In this document: piece by piece, positions 27,993 to 37,025 of the stretch
Layout of the letters: each line of letters starts with the position of its first letter
Numbering within the stretch: the stretch's first letter is position 1
Origin: Anabaena sp. UHCC 0204
GTDB lineage: Bacteria > Cyanobacteriota > Cyanobacteriia > Cyanobacteriales > Nostocaceae
DNA: 64,000 nucleotides
Assembly: GCF_009711975.1 (NCBI RefSeq)
Contig: NZ_VIKW01000012.1
Span: 1-64,000, forward strand
Direction: 5' to 3'
Program-made: the position numbers and the translations under genes
The notes under the pieces: generated by a model
Databases searched by the model: none
Told to the model about the DNA's origin: nothing
Seen by the model: the letters and a program-made list of their open reading frames with translations, nothing else

Positions 27993-29360
27993 TTACTTCA
28001 CCCAAATAGTTTTCACATTGACAAATTCATGTAAGCCTTGAACACTTAATTCTCGTCCGTAGCCAGAACGCTTAATTCCCCCAAAAGGTAAACGAGGATC
28101 AGATTTGACCATACTGTTAATAAATACTGAACCGGCTTCAATTTCTTGAATTAGGCGATTTTGTTCTTCTTTATTGTTTGTCCATGCACTTGCACCCAAA
28201 CCAAAAGGACTATCATTAGCTAATTTAATCGCCGCTTCGATATCAGGAACTCGAAATAATAATGCCACAGGACCAAAAAATTCTTCTTTGGCAATGGGTA
28301 TATCTATGGGAATATCTATGATAATTGTTGGTGGATAAAAGTTCCCCGATAATTCGGTTAAAGGATGCCCACCTGTGATGACTTTACCCCCACTTTTAAC
28401 GGCATTTTTAACTTGTTGATCTAAGTCTTGGAGAATATCAGGAGTTGCTAATGGTCCCACATCTGTATCTGATGACATCGGATTACCAACTTTCAAAACT
28501 TGGAATTTTGCTAACAGCAATTTTTCAAATTTATCAGCCACAGATTCAGCAATAATAAAGCGTTTAGCAGCAATACAAGATTGCCCATTATTCAACATTC
28601 GGGCTGTGACTGCGGTAGATACTGCTGTTTCTAAATCAGCACTTTCTAAAACAATAAATGGGTCACTTCCCCCCAATTCTAAAACAGTTTTTTTGATTTG
28701 TTTCCCAGATGCAACCGCGAGCGATATTCCTGCTGGTTCACTACCTGTTAAAGTGGCAGCTTTGACTCGATCATCAGCCATTAAATCGGCAACTTGAGCA
28801 GCACCAATTAATAATGTTTGAAATGCACCTGTAGGAAAGCCAGCACGATTGATAATATCTTCAATTGCCAGAGCGCACTGTGGCACATTAGAAGCGTGTT
28901 TGAGTAACCCCACATTGCCCGCCATGAGTGCTGGTGCAGCAAACCGAAAAACTTGCCAAAATGGAAAATTCCAAGGCATGACGGCAAGAATTACCCCCAA
29001 AGGCTGATATTTTACAAAGCTATGACTAGCATCAGTGGCAATGGTGACATCAGCCAGAAAACTAGGGGCATTTTCGGCATAATAACGACAAACCAGGGCG
29101 CATTTTTCAACTTCAGCGATCGCCGCTTTCAATGTTTTACCCATTTCCAGGGTCATCAATTTCCCTAAATCTGCCTTTTCTTGGTCTAAAATGGTCGCTG
29201 CCTGTTCTAACCAGTGCGATCGCTCTAAAAAACTTGTCTGACGGTATTGTTCAAAAGCTTTTCCTGCCAAATCTAACTTAGCAGCAATTTCTGTATCTTT
29301 GAGCGGCTCAAAGGTTTTGAGCGTTTCCCCAGTGGTGGGATTAATGGTGGCTATAGCCAT
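27993..29360 (-). CDS. gabD: succinate-semialdehyde dehydrogenase (NAD(P)+)
   Basis: 455 aa from ATG 29360, preceded by a GGGAGGT Shine-Dalgarno at good spacing; an upstream in-frame start at 29375 overlaps that site and is less likely. It is of the aldehyde dehydrogenase superfamily. Segments are MPWNFPFWQVFR near residue 130, catalytic Glu in LELGGSDPFIV near 235 and the nucleophile Cys in NNGQSCIAAKR near 268. It oxidises succinic semialdehyde to succinate. Together with the downstream 2-OG decarboxylase it forms the cyanobacterial TCA bypass. The order (dehydrogenase first) and shared strand suggest one transcript. Confidence 0.88.
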   Translation of the reverse strand: MAIATINPTTGETLKTFEPLKDTEIAAKLDLAGKAFEQYRQTSFLERSHWLEQAATILDQEKADLGKLMTLEMGKTLKAAIAEVEKCALVCRYYAENAPSFLADVTIATDASHSFVKYQPLGVILAVMPWNFPFWQVFRFAAPALMAGNVGLLKHASNVPQCALAIEDIINRAGFPTGAFQTLLIGAAQVADLMADDRVKAATLTGSEPAGISLAVASGKQIKKTVLELGGSDPFIVLESADLETAVSTAVTARMLNNGQSCIAAKRFIIAESVADKFEKLLLAKFQVLKVGNPMSSDTDVGPLATPDILQDLDQQVKNAVKSGGKVITGGHPLTELSGNFYPPTIIIDIPIDIPIAKEEFFGPVALLFRVPDIEAAIKLANDSPFGLGASAWTNNKEEQNRLIQEIEAGSVFINSMVKSDPRLPFGGIKRSGYGRELSVQGLHEFVNVKTIWVK

Positions 29361-29535
29361 GACCTGACCTCCCATTAAAAAATAGTTTGAGGTAGCTTAC
29401 CAGTTTTACACACATTCATCACAGAAGCTACCACGAAAATTAACTTGGTAGTTGAGAATAGCAGACAAATCAATTCAAAATCTACCCCAAGTACCAAAAA
29501 AATTGAAAATCACAAAAATTATCTCTTAATATTAA

Positions 29536-31161
29536 CTATTCATTCATTTTAGTTTGATAAAGCTTGATCGAACGATCAATGCCTTTAAAACGAAAGTCTC
29601 CTATATCATGAAAATCTGATTTTTGTCCTAGCATATTATAAGTTACTTCACTAATTACACATTCACCAGGAGAACAAATTCCTTCCATTCTTGCTGCTAA
29701 ATTAATTGTTGCTCCCAAAGCCGTATAATCTACCCGTTGAGAACTACCAACATCACCAACAACAGCTTTACCACTGTTAATAGCAATCCGTAGTTGTAAG
29801 GGTTCTTGCCAAAAATTATTGGCATTCAGATGTTGTAACCGAGTTAACATTCCCTTCGCAGATGCCACAGCCCGATCTGCATGACCGGGATCTGGATCAG
29901 GAGCGCCAAAAAATGCCATAATACAGTCACCAATATATTTATCTAAAGTGCCACTATACAAAAATACTTCTTTCAACATTTCTTCAAATAAATTATTTAA
30001 TAATTTAGCAATTTCTGTGGGTGTCAATTGTTCAGAAATGGCCGTAAAACCTACCAAATCGGCAAACAAAATACTTATTTCATTTTCTTTAGGAGCTAAA
30101 CGTCCACCCGGCAAACTACCTTCAGCAATCAATTCTTGCACAACTGCTGGCGAATGATATCTTTCTAAACGATGACGAATTACCTCTTCAGTTTTCAGCT
30201 TTTCTACTAATAACCACCGTTGCACACTAGAAGCTACAAGATTCGCTAAGGCTGAAAAAAAGCTGAGTTCTTCTTCACCTTCACTTTCCCAATGAGATGA
30301 AGAAAGACTAGCATCAGCATAGAGAACTCCAATAACATTATGTTCATCCCATAATGGTACTGCCATTGCACTACGAATACCTTTAACTAAAATACTTTGC
30401 TCACTAGAAAACCTTTCATCAGCCTGGGTATCAGCACTTTGAATAGCAACTTTTTCAGCAAATACTTTTTGACAAATACTGCGACTAATCCAACTGCCAT
30501 CTATTGCCAGAGTTTCCTGATCAGAAATCTCTCTAGTCGCAGAATTTATTAAATCTAAATTGCCAGAACTATGAACTTCAACTAATAATGCTAACCGATC
30601 AATACTATCCAGATAACGAAAAACTACTTGTTGAACTTGGGAGAAAATTTCCTCAATGGATGCAGCAGCACAAAGATTTTTAGCTATATCAACTAAATCT
30701 TTAAGCCGGGCGATAGTTGCATCTTTATTATTATTTTTACTATTAATTCCACTAGCTTCTATCCATTGCTGTTGTAATTGTTCAACATTTCTTAAAATAG
30801 TTCTTTGTGGAGAATTGTTTCCTTGTGTTGATAGCTCATTTACAAATTCATCTTCCTCAGTTTTAATAAATTTAACGACTAATTTGATATTACCCAGGGA
30901 AATCACATCATTATTAGATAACTGTTGAGTGCTGGTAATCAGAAACTGGTTAACTTGCGTACCATTTTTACTACCTAGATCCTCAATAGTCCACACACCC
31001 TCAGCTATTTTGACGATTCGCGCATGGTTGCGAGAAATTCCTCCAAAAGGTAACAACAAGTTACATTCTGGCAACCTTCCGATAATAAATATGTCTTGAT
31101 CTACTGGAACTAATGTTTCGGTAGTTCCTTCTTGTTGGAGGATGAGTGTGAGTTGATTCAT
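29536..31161 (-). CDS. class III nucleotide cyclase with FHA and GAF domains
   Basis: About 541 aa from ATG 31161 (an upstream frame to 31224 adds 21 residues with no homology signal). Domain order is FHA (IIGRLPECNLLLPFGGISRNHARI...LGSKNGTQVN, residues ~20-100), a linker helix, GAF (~150-310) and a cyclase homology domain (~340-515). Metal-binding Asp residues are in ILFADLVGFTAISE and DKYIGDCIMAFFG. The Lys in LDKYIGD and the VDYTALGATINLAARME segment fit an adenylate cyclase. FHA-containing cyclases are known in Anabaena (CyaD type), but I would not assign the name. It probably makes cAMP in response to a GAF ligand and a phosphothreonine partner, such as substrates of the nearby Ser/Thr kinases. 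Confidence 0.88.
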   Translation of the reverse strand: MNQLTLILQQEGTTETLVPVDQDIFIIGRLPECNLLLPFGGISRNHARIVKIAEGVWTIEDLGSKNGTQVNQFLITSTQQLSNNDVISLGNIKLVVKFIKTEEDEFVNELSTQGNNSPQRTILRNVEQLQQQWIEASGINSKNNNKDATIARLKDLVDIAKNLCAAASIEEIFSQVQQVVFRYLDSIDRLALLVEVHSSGNLDLINSATREISDQETLAIDGSWISRSICQKVFAEKVAIQSADTQADERFSSEQSILVKGIRSAMAVPLWDEHNVIGVLYADASLSSSHWESEGEEELSFFSALANLVASSVQRWLLVEKLKTEEVIRHRLERYHSPAVVQELIAEGSLPGGRLAPKENEISILFADLVGFTAISEQLTPTEIAKLLNNLFEEMLKEVFLYSGTLDKYIGDCIMAFFGAPDPDPGHADRAVASAKGMLTRLQHLNANNFWQEPLQLRIAINSGKAVVGDVGSSQRVDYTALGATINLAARMEGICSPGECVISEVTYNMLGQKSDFHDIGDFRFKGIDRSIKLYQTKMNE

Positions 31162-31375
31162 GAGTGTGGTACATTCATACTGGAATCTAGGGATGCAATT
31201 ATTGGCAAAATTAGGTAAACACAAAGTTTATCTTTTTCAGCACTTACACCATAAATAAGTAGTCGGTCACAATTAAATTCATTAGTGGAGACTCTTAAAG
31301 GAAAACGGGAAAATAATCTGTATAATTAATTCTATCTGAATACTTAACAGACATCTGCTTGATGATTAGGTTGTC

Positions 31376-31417
31376 GGTGGTTCAACAGCAGTTGGTTGAG
31401 ATCCACCAAAATTTTTT
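31376..31417 (+). terminator. hairpin with U-tract in a gene-free gap
   Basis: GGTGG (31376-31380) pairs with CCACC (31403-31407), extended by CAAC/GTTG with a bulge, and is followed by TTTTTT at 31412. It looks like an intrinsic terminator on the + strand although no + gene precedes it. A TATAAT-like box lies near 31320. The gap 31162-31693 holds nothing else I recognise. Confidence 0.35.
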
Positions 31418-31693
31418 GTGTAAATTCTAACATTTTATTTATGATACTATTAACGGCAATAAAACGACTACAAAATAGTCATTTTTACTAATAAATTAGC
31501 ATGAGAAGCGTAAAAATTAATTTTATAATATTTTGGATTGTCTCCAACTTACTGGATACAATTTAGAACCAGGAAATCATCGCAGAGATATGGTGAAATT
31601 TACAATTTAATTGGATTACCTAGAATCTTTGTAGAGACGTTCCCTGGAACATTTCTAGTGAAAATATCTATTTGCCCATTTTTTGACAAAATT

Positions 31694-31785
31694 AGGACTT
31701 ACGCAATATATGACTGAAAGCCTTATGATTGCTTAGGGGTAATTCATGAATTACCCCTACTCTCGTTCTGTTTTGCGTAAGTCCT
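31694..31785. mobile_element. MITE-like element with AGGACTTACGCA terminal inverted repeats
   Basis: Perfect 12-bp terminal inverted repeats, AGGACTTACGCA at 31694 and TGCGTAAGTCCT at 31774, enclose 92 bp with no coding capacity. A 24-bp perfect palindrome centred on TTCATGAA (31735-31758) sits inside. AAAATT is present on the left edge and one base from the right edge, a possible target duplication. AGGACTTACGCA-ended elements are common in Nostocales. Confidence 0.7.
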
Positions 31786-31797
31786 GAAAATTAACAG

Positions 31798-32679
31798 TTA
31801 AATTTGTGGTAATTCTAAGGGGATACTACCAAGGAGTCCTTTCCGAAAATCAGTGATCATTTGTCTAGCAGCACGTTCTACATCTCCTTTATAGCGATGT
31901 TCTGCTAATGCGTGCAAGTACGCTTCTCCTGTGTGGATGATGGAGTCGAGATCATATCTTGTCAGTAATGGGTGAGGTGGTAAAAAATGAGGCTGTGTTT
32001 CTTGGAGTTGATTAAGTATATCTACGAATACTCCGGCTATTAACTGGTTATCATAGGATGCTTCACCGATATCATCACAAATGGCTAATTTGACTCCTGC
32101 ACTTTGGTCGTCGAGTCGGGCGGGAATAACACCGGGGGCATCTAGTAATTGTAGCTGGTCAGAAATTCTTACCCAACGCAGTTGGCGAGTCACACCAGGA
32201 CGGGCGGCACTCTCTACGACTCGCTTTCCTAATAATCGGTTAATTAAAGCTGATTTACCAACATTGGGAAAACCAATCACGACAGCGCGGACGGGACGGG
32301 GTAACATTCCCCGATCTTTGCGGCGTTGGTTGAGTTCTATACCCGCGGCTTGAGCGGCTTTTGCTACTGCGGTGATACCTTGACCATGTTGGGCATTGGT
32401 AAAATATGGAACTTCGCCTTGATTTTTAAACCATTCTATCCAGCGCGATCGCACTTGTGGCAAAATCATATCTACTCGGTTAAGTACCAATATCCGTGCT
32501 TTAGTTCCTACCCATTCATTCATTTGCGGGTGATTTGTCGCTAGGGGAATGCGAGCATCACGTACTTCTAAAATCACATCAACACGCTTTAACTGTTCTT
32601 TGAGATTTTTCTCAGCTTTAGCGATGTGTCCCGGATACCATTGGATAAGATTTAATTTGTAATTTTGAGTTATGGACAT
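31798..32679 (-). CDS. ylqF: ribosome biogenesis GTPase RbgA/YlqF
   Basis: 293 aa circularly permuted GTPase. The motif order is G4 first (VLNRVDM near residue 62), then G1/P-loop (GFPNVGKSALINRLLGKR near 135), then G3 (DAPGVI near 180). The N-terminal IQWYPGHIAKAEKNLKEQLKRVDVILEVRDARIP is the family signature. It acts late in 50S subunit assembly. Length and order are normal. It is followed by a small VOC gene on the same strand upstream. Confidence 0.94.
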   Translation of the reverse strand: MSITQNYKLNLIQWYPGHIAKAEKNLKEQLKRVDVILEVRDARIPLATNHPQMNEWVGTKARILVLNRVDMILPQVRSRWIEWFKNQGEVPYFTNAQHGQGITAVAKAAQAAGIELNQRRKDRGMLPRPVRAVVIGFPNVGKSALINRLLGKRVVESAARPGVTRQLRWVRISDQLQLLDAPGVIPARLDDQSAGVKLAICDDIGEASYDNQLIAGVFVDILNQLQETQPHFLPPHPLLTRYDLDSIIHTGEAYLHALAEHRYKGDVERAARQMITDFRKGLLGSIPLELPQI

Positions 32680-32699
32680 TTATTGTTTGTTAGTTTTTA

Positions 32700-33080
32700 C
32701 TAATGAGTTATAGTAGATTGATGTAGAATTAAACGGTTGCCATCAGGGTCATAGGCGTAAATTTCTTGACCGTGAGAAGCTATGGAAATTTTTCCTGGTG
32801 GGGGATATCCTAAAAATGTTAGGTGAGATATGGCAATTTCTAAATTATTCACTTCTAAACACAAACTTAGCGGACTTTTGGCATTAGTCACGAATTCCGC
32901 TTCATTTTCTGGTTTAGGTCGAAAAATACCTAATTTTAAACTAGCGATTTGAAACTCCCCATAGACATTGGGGATGAGGTTTTTTGGTTCTTGTTCTAAT
33001 AATTGAGTATAGAAATTAACGATATTATCAAAATTAATCGTGGCTATGGTGACAATTATACTATTATATTGCATATTCAT
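32700..33080 (-). CDS. VOC (glyoxalase/bleomycin-resistance fold) family protein
   Basis: 126 aa with the paired beta-alpha-beta-beta-beta pattern of the vicinal oxygen chelate fold: NSIIVTIATINFDNIVNFYTQLLEQEP at the start and GHGQEIYAYDPDGNRLIL-like ending (SHGQEIYAYDPDGNRLILHQ). Metal ligands cannot be fixed without alignment. Substrate unknown. It lies 20 nt upstream of rbgA on the same strand and may be co-transcribed. Confidence 0.8.
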   Translation of the reverse strand: MNMQYNSIIVTIATINFDNIVNFYTQLLEQEPKNLIPNVYGEFQIASLKLGIFRPKPENEAEFVTNAKSPLSLCLEVNNLEIAISHLTFLGYPPPGKISIASHGQEIYAYDPDGNRLILHQSTITH

Positions 33081-33362
33081 TGCGGATCACTTTGGCAACC
33101 GCTCCAGGAGACACTACGCGAACAGCGTAACTAGGGCAGGAAATATATCAACAAATCATCATTGCCAACGCCGTTGATTTAAGGTTTGTAAGGCAATTGC
33201 AAAGCGATCGCGTTGATATACCTACAAGCAGCTGTTAAAGCTAGGGAATACATTTATTTTAAGAAAGTTCTTCCTTATCAATTTTATCATAACAAGTTTA
33301 AAATCCTTTGTCAACCTCCAATACTCTCTTTTTGCGCTTTTTTCTAGAAGTAATTTATTTTG

Positions 33363-33397
33363 GAGATCCCCAAGTTCTCTAAGAAGTCGGGGATCTC
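33363..33397. terminator. inverted repeat downstream of the Rpn gene
   Basis: GAGATCCCC (33363-33371) pairs with GGGGATCTC (33389-33397). It is a member of the GATCCCCGACTT palindrome family also seen near 23643-23705. It lies 14 nt after the stop of the minus-strand Rpn gene. The rest of the 33081-33410 gap has one CGCTACGCGAACAGCG-type fragment and no gene. Confidence 0.5.
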
Positions 33398-33410
33398 ACT
33401 AAGATCATTT

Positions 33411-34343
33411 TTAAGCAAATCTAGCTAATAATTCCTCACGGGATAATTGTAGAAGCAAAGGAGTAAATTCTTCTCTATTCATAGCAATCAGAGGGTTGAT
33501 AATTGTTGCTAACTGTGAATCAACTTCCCCAAAACGCACTTGTAAAATACTTTCAATCATAGCGCGTCTTTCTCTTTCTATGCCTCTATCAAGTCCTAGT
33601 TTTTCCCCTTCTTGTCGTTCTTGTTTTTTAATCTCTTCTAATTGTTGTTGATACATTTCTGATAATTTCATAATTAACTCCTGATCATCTTTATCAATAT
33701 CGTTTTCCTGACGCTGACGAGCCGATAACACAGCAATTAGGTTATGTACTAATTGTATAATATCCGCAAGAAAGGGACTATTATTTGCTAGTGCTTCTAA
33801 TTCTTCTACTGCTTGTCTTTGTACTTTTCCTCTCCCTAAAATCCTCAAAAACAGCGTTTCAGGTGTACTCGGTAGTTGATGAATCACCACAACTACGGTT
33901 TTAAATAATTTTGGCAAAAAATAGATGCCTTTACCCCAGTTTGTTTCATCCAGAGTACCATTACCACTCTCTAGGATTTCTACTGATGCTGTAGGCGTAA
34001 AAATCCATAGTTGAGGTAATTCAGTTTCATCTATTCGCGTCTCATTCCGTTTCGCTTGCCGTTCTAAGTCTGCATGAACGTCAAATAATTTACCAATACA
34101 ACTGCGAATTTCACTCTTACTGACGGGATTACGAAATGGTTCAAATATGGCATAATTTGCAGCCATTCTTCCTAGTAATCCTAGTGTTTCTAAGCTTTGT
34201 ATGGGTTGGGGTGAAGGAATAAATAATACATCAATTTGTCTGACTTCTGCTGTGATATCTTTGCTGGTTTCTACTTGTCCATAGGGTGTTAATAGTTCCG
34301 TTAGATATTGTTTTGCAAATTGATCATGTATAAAGCGAGTCAT
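33411..34343 (-). CDS. Rpn-like protein with C-terminal DUF4351
   Basis: 310 aa. The N-terminal RFIHDQFAKQYLTELLTPYGQVETSKDITAEVRQIDVLFIP contains the D...E-V-R-x-I-D-V pattern of a cyanobacterial PD-(D/E)XK-related family. The middle is helical. A charged coil (QQQLEEIKKQERQEGEKLGLDRGIERERR) leads to the C-terminal DUF4351 domain (ILQVRFGEVDSQLATIINPL...LLQLSREELLARF). Proteins of this type are expanded in cyanobacteria and linked to Rpn recombination-promoting nucleases. It stands alone, flanked by repeats. Confidence 0.75.
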   Translation of the reverse strand: MTRFIHDQFAKQYLTELLTPYGQVETSKDITAEVRQIDVLFIPSPQPIQSLETLGLLGRMAANYAIFEPFRNPVSKSEIRSCIGKLFDVHADLERQAKRNETRIDETELPQLWIFTPTASVEILESGNGTLDETNWGKGIYFLPKLFKTVVVVIHQLPSTPETLFLRILGRGKVQRQAVEELEALANNSPFLADIIQLVHNLIAVLSARQRQENDIDKDDQELIMKLSEMYQQQLEEIKKQERQEGEKLGLDRGIERERRAMIESILQVRFGEVDSQLATIINPLIAMNREEFTPLLLQLSREELLARFA

Positions 34344-34567
34344 TTATGCTAATTTTGGACTAATACAGAAATATCAATTTAATTTAACATTTTTTGGATG
34401 ATAGCAAAGTTGCTGCAAGCAGTTCGCTTAATCTGAATACCGCAAAAAGTAAGGGTTTAGCACTGCTAAACCCTTATACATCTAGGTTTTTCGTAATCTT
34501 GTAAAAGTTCTAATGTCAGCCGTTACGAGTATAATTCAAAACCTAAAATTTAAACTCTAAAATTCGG

Positions 34568-34846
34568 TTATCCTTGCCAAGGGGAAGGAATTGGTGTGGT
34601 AGAAATCACCTTTTGTGCCATTAGCCTCACAGCACTTTTTCCACAATTTGGGCATTCTACTTCTAAAAATTGTGCAGATGACACATCTACCTCACATAAT
34701 ATCCCTTGTTTGCAGTGCCAACACTCACAAATAACCCTACACACTGGCTGGTTACAGTCAAGTATCTTGACGTGCTGAAAATTTTGGGATTCGCTTTCCT
34801 GTTTCCTGGGTTTAGGGAATTTTTTGACTTCTTGAACTTCCATCAT
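34568..34846 (-). CDS. small zinc-ribbon-like protein
   Basis: About 92 aa from ATG 34846 (an earlier TTG at 34864 is less likely). Four Cys arranged as CWHC near residue 47 and CPNCG near 70 make a zinc ribbon. The tail is basic/hydrophobic. Other Cys residues lie just before the first pair. I do not recognise a named family. It may be a small nucleic-acid or protein-binding factor. Confidence 0.5.
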   Translation of the reverse strand: MMEVQEVKKFPKPRKQESESQNFQHVKILDCNQPVCRVICECWHCKQGILCEVDVSSAQFLEVECPNCGKSAVRLMAQKVISTTPIPSPWQG

Positions 34847-34920
34847 TTCACCGTCTAACTGCAAGTATGTTTAGAGCTTACTTGATGCTTTCTTATCTTT
34901 CAACTATGCACCAAATTTAG

Positions 34921-34965
34921 CAGAATTGGTAATTGGTAATTGGTGATTGGTCATTGGTAATAATT
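34921..34965. repeat. STRR (GGTAATT heptamers)
   Basis: About five imperfect heptamers GGTAATT / GGTGATT / GGTCATT in tandem, in the spacer between the zinc-ribbon gene and the glycosyltransferase. Confidence 0.75.
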
Positions 34966-35000
34966 CTTTCCCCCTGCACTCTGCCCCCTTCCTGCTGCCC

Positions 35001-36269
35001 CTATTTACTAGCTAATGCAGGTTGTCTGACGGATTGCTGTAACAGTTGAGTATATAGTTCGTCTAACTGAATCGCTACACCATCCCAGCTAAACTGATTA
35101 ATAACCCGTCTTTTCGCGGCTTTACCCAATTCTTGCTGCCAGGCAGGATTACTAAGAATTCGATCAATGGCGTGATTAAAAGCTGGTACATTTTGCGGTG
35201 GGACTAATAAACCTGTTTCTTCATTGACAACAGTAAACTGAAGTCCACCGACATCACTAGCGACGACAGGTGTACCACTGGCCATGGCTTCGATCGCAAC
35301 CAGTCCAAAGGGTTCGTAGTGGCTAGGAACAACACAAACATCCGCAGCAGCATAATAAGCTGGTAAGATATCGCGGCTGAGACAACCGGGAAAGGTTGTG
35401 CATTCACTCATTCCTAATTCGTTGACAATGGCTTCAATGCGATCGCGTTCTCTACCATCACTATTCCCTGGTGTACTACCACCACCAATAATCAACTGCA
35501 ATTGTTTTGATTCATAAAATTTAGACTCCCGCATTGCCCGCACTAAGGTTTCTATACCTTTGCGGTGGTCAAATCTGCCGACATATAACACTACTTTGGC
35601 TTCTGGATTGATGTTTAATGCGTCCCTTGCGGCTTGTCTTCCCACTGAACCAAACTTTTGAATATTTGTACCGCAGGGAATAATATCAATGTTGCCTTTA
35701 TGGGAAACAAGCGATCGCATATGTTCCTGTTCTTGAGGACTGGTTGCGACAATTCTTTCTGCTGTTTCTAATACTTGTTTTTCTACTAATAAACGTTGAC
35801 TCGCAACCAGGGGAATATTCTCTATGGTGTTGTATTTGATCACTCCTAAAGAATGATATGTATGCACCTGTTTAGTTCCTTGTCTTTTCTTTAATTCCAT
35901 CCCCACCCAACTAGATAACCAATAGTTAGTATGAGCTAAATCATATTTAACATCAGTTTCTTTCTGAAATTTCATTAACTGATTTACAAATTTTGGCAAA
36001 TACTGAAAACCATGATCTCGTGAAATAAATTCTACTGGACCGGCTGTTAAACGAATCGTTCGACAATTAGAGTTATGTTGCACTATCGTTTCTTGATCAG
36101 CACTCACTTTCCGGCTAAACATATCTACTTGCCATCCTAGCTTTCCCAAGGCTTCACCAACTTGGCGGACATAAACATTTTGTCCTCCAGCCTCTTCTCT
36201 GCCGATTTCAATCGCTGGATCACCGTGAACTGAGATTAAGGCAATGTGTTTGTTAGTGGTAGAGTTCAT
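35001..36269 (-). CDS. family 4 glycosyltransferase, sucrose-phosphate-synthase-like
   Basis: 422 aa GT-B enzyme. The N-terminal ISVHGDPAIEIGREEAGGQNVYVRQVGEALGKLGW contains the GGQ-x-Y/V-V segment shared by sucrose synthases and sucrose-phosphate synthases. The nucleotide-sugar site is VLYVGRFDHRKGIETLVRAM near 230. The catalytic E-x7-E region is PSHYEPFGLVAIEAMASGTPVVASDVGG near 320. The length is that of the minimal cyanobacterial SPS without the phosphatase domain. A generic GT4 for polysaccharide is the alternative. The 36270-36812 gap upstream is AT-rich and holds no gene I can support. Confidence 0.7.
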   Translation of the reverse strand: MNSTTNKHIALISVHGDPAIEIGREEAGGQNVYVRQVGEALGKLGWQVDMFSRKVSADQETIVQHNSNCRTIRLTAGPVEFISRDHGFQYLPKFVNQLMKFQKETDVKYDLAHTNYWLSSWVGMELKKRQGTKQVHTYHSLGVIKYNTIENIPLVASQRLLVEKQVLETAERIVATSPQEQEHMRSLVSHKGNIDIIPCGTNIQKFGSVGRQAARDALNINPEAKVVLYVGRFDHRKGIETLVRAMRESKFYESKQLQLIIGGGSTPGNSDGRERDRIEAIVNELGMSECTTFPGCLSRDILPAYYAAADVCVVPSHYEPFGLVAIEAMASGTPVVASDVGGLQFTVVNEETGLLVPPQNVPAFNHAIDRILSNPAWQQELGKAAKRRVINQFSWDGVAIQLDELYTQLLQQSVRQPALASK

Positions 36270-36812
36270 AGATGTGTTTTATTCCTGATTTTAAGAAGGT
36301 AGAAGATATTTTCCCTAGCATGGCGATCGCCATACTTGCGATTATTAAACGTAAATCTGATTTTTATTTGGGGAACTTTGACTAACTAATACTTAGTCTA
36401 TCTTAATTAGAACCTAAATGTTAATTTATATCTCCCAAATTCCATATTTATATCTAATACATTTGATAGATATTTTCTCTATATATTCATATACTAAATC
36501 AAGATAAATTAGCCTATCATAGTCCATTAATTTGCCTATGATAGAACCTTTATGAAATAGTCAAGCTAGATCATAATTTAGATATTTGCAGTTAGTTATT
36601 GCTAGGTTTCATCTCATGAAAATAATTTCAATCAAAGTTAAATGAACTAAAGTTTAGTTGCCGAAAATATCACCTTAATTGCTATCATTTTTCCAGCCTT
36701 GAGTTAATTAAGACAAGTGTATTAGCTTATACTATTCTTACATTGCGATAATTTTTGTTAATTTAGATACAATTTTTCCTATTTTCTCCCTCATCAAAAA
36801 AAGTCCAAAAAT

Positions 36813-36852
36813 AAGCAGTGCAGATAACCTGATGTGGCTACCTGCACTGCTT
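36813..36852. terminator. strong bidirectional terminator after rbp
   Basis: An 11-bp perfect stem, AAGCAGTGCAG (36813) and CTGCACTGCTT (36842), with an 18-nt loop. TTTTT follows on the + strand and TATTTTTGG on the minus strand. It ends the rbp transcript and overlaps the stop of the small ORF below. Confidence 0.8.
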
Positions 36853-37002
36853 TTTGATTACATTTGGACTTTCGCCAGTAACGAAAGAAATTTCGACACG
36901 CCGATACTGATACCTGAAACCTAGACATCTAAGCACAACTTCCTGTTCAGACAAGCTTTCTAGGAAGGTGGTATCCCAAGAAGCTTTAAGAATTATTCTC
37001 AA
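36838..37002 (-). CDS. possible 54-aa downstream cistron of rbp
   Basis: From TTG 37002 the frame encodes RIILKASWDTTFLESLSEQ, then a Val/Leu-rich and basic segment ending IKKQCR. It starts 24 nt after the rbp stop and ends inside the terminator stem. Composition is protein-like. There is no clear Shine-Dalgarno and no family that I recognise. The frame stays open upstream into rbp, where it is a shadow. Confidence 0.3.
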   Translation of the reverse strand: MRIILKASWDTTFLESLSEQEVVLRCLGFRYQYRRVEISFVTGESPNVIKKQCR

Positions 37003-37025
37003 AGCATATTGATTAAACAGACAAT

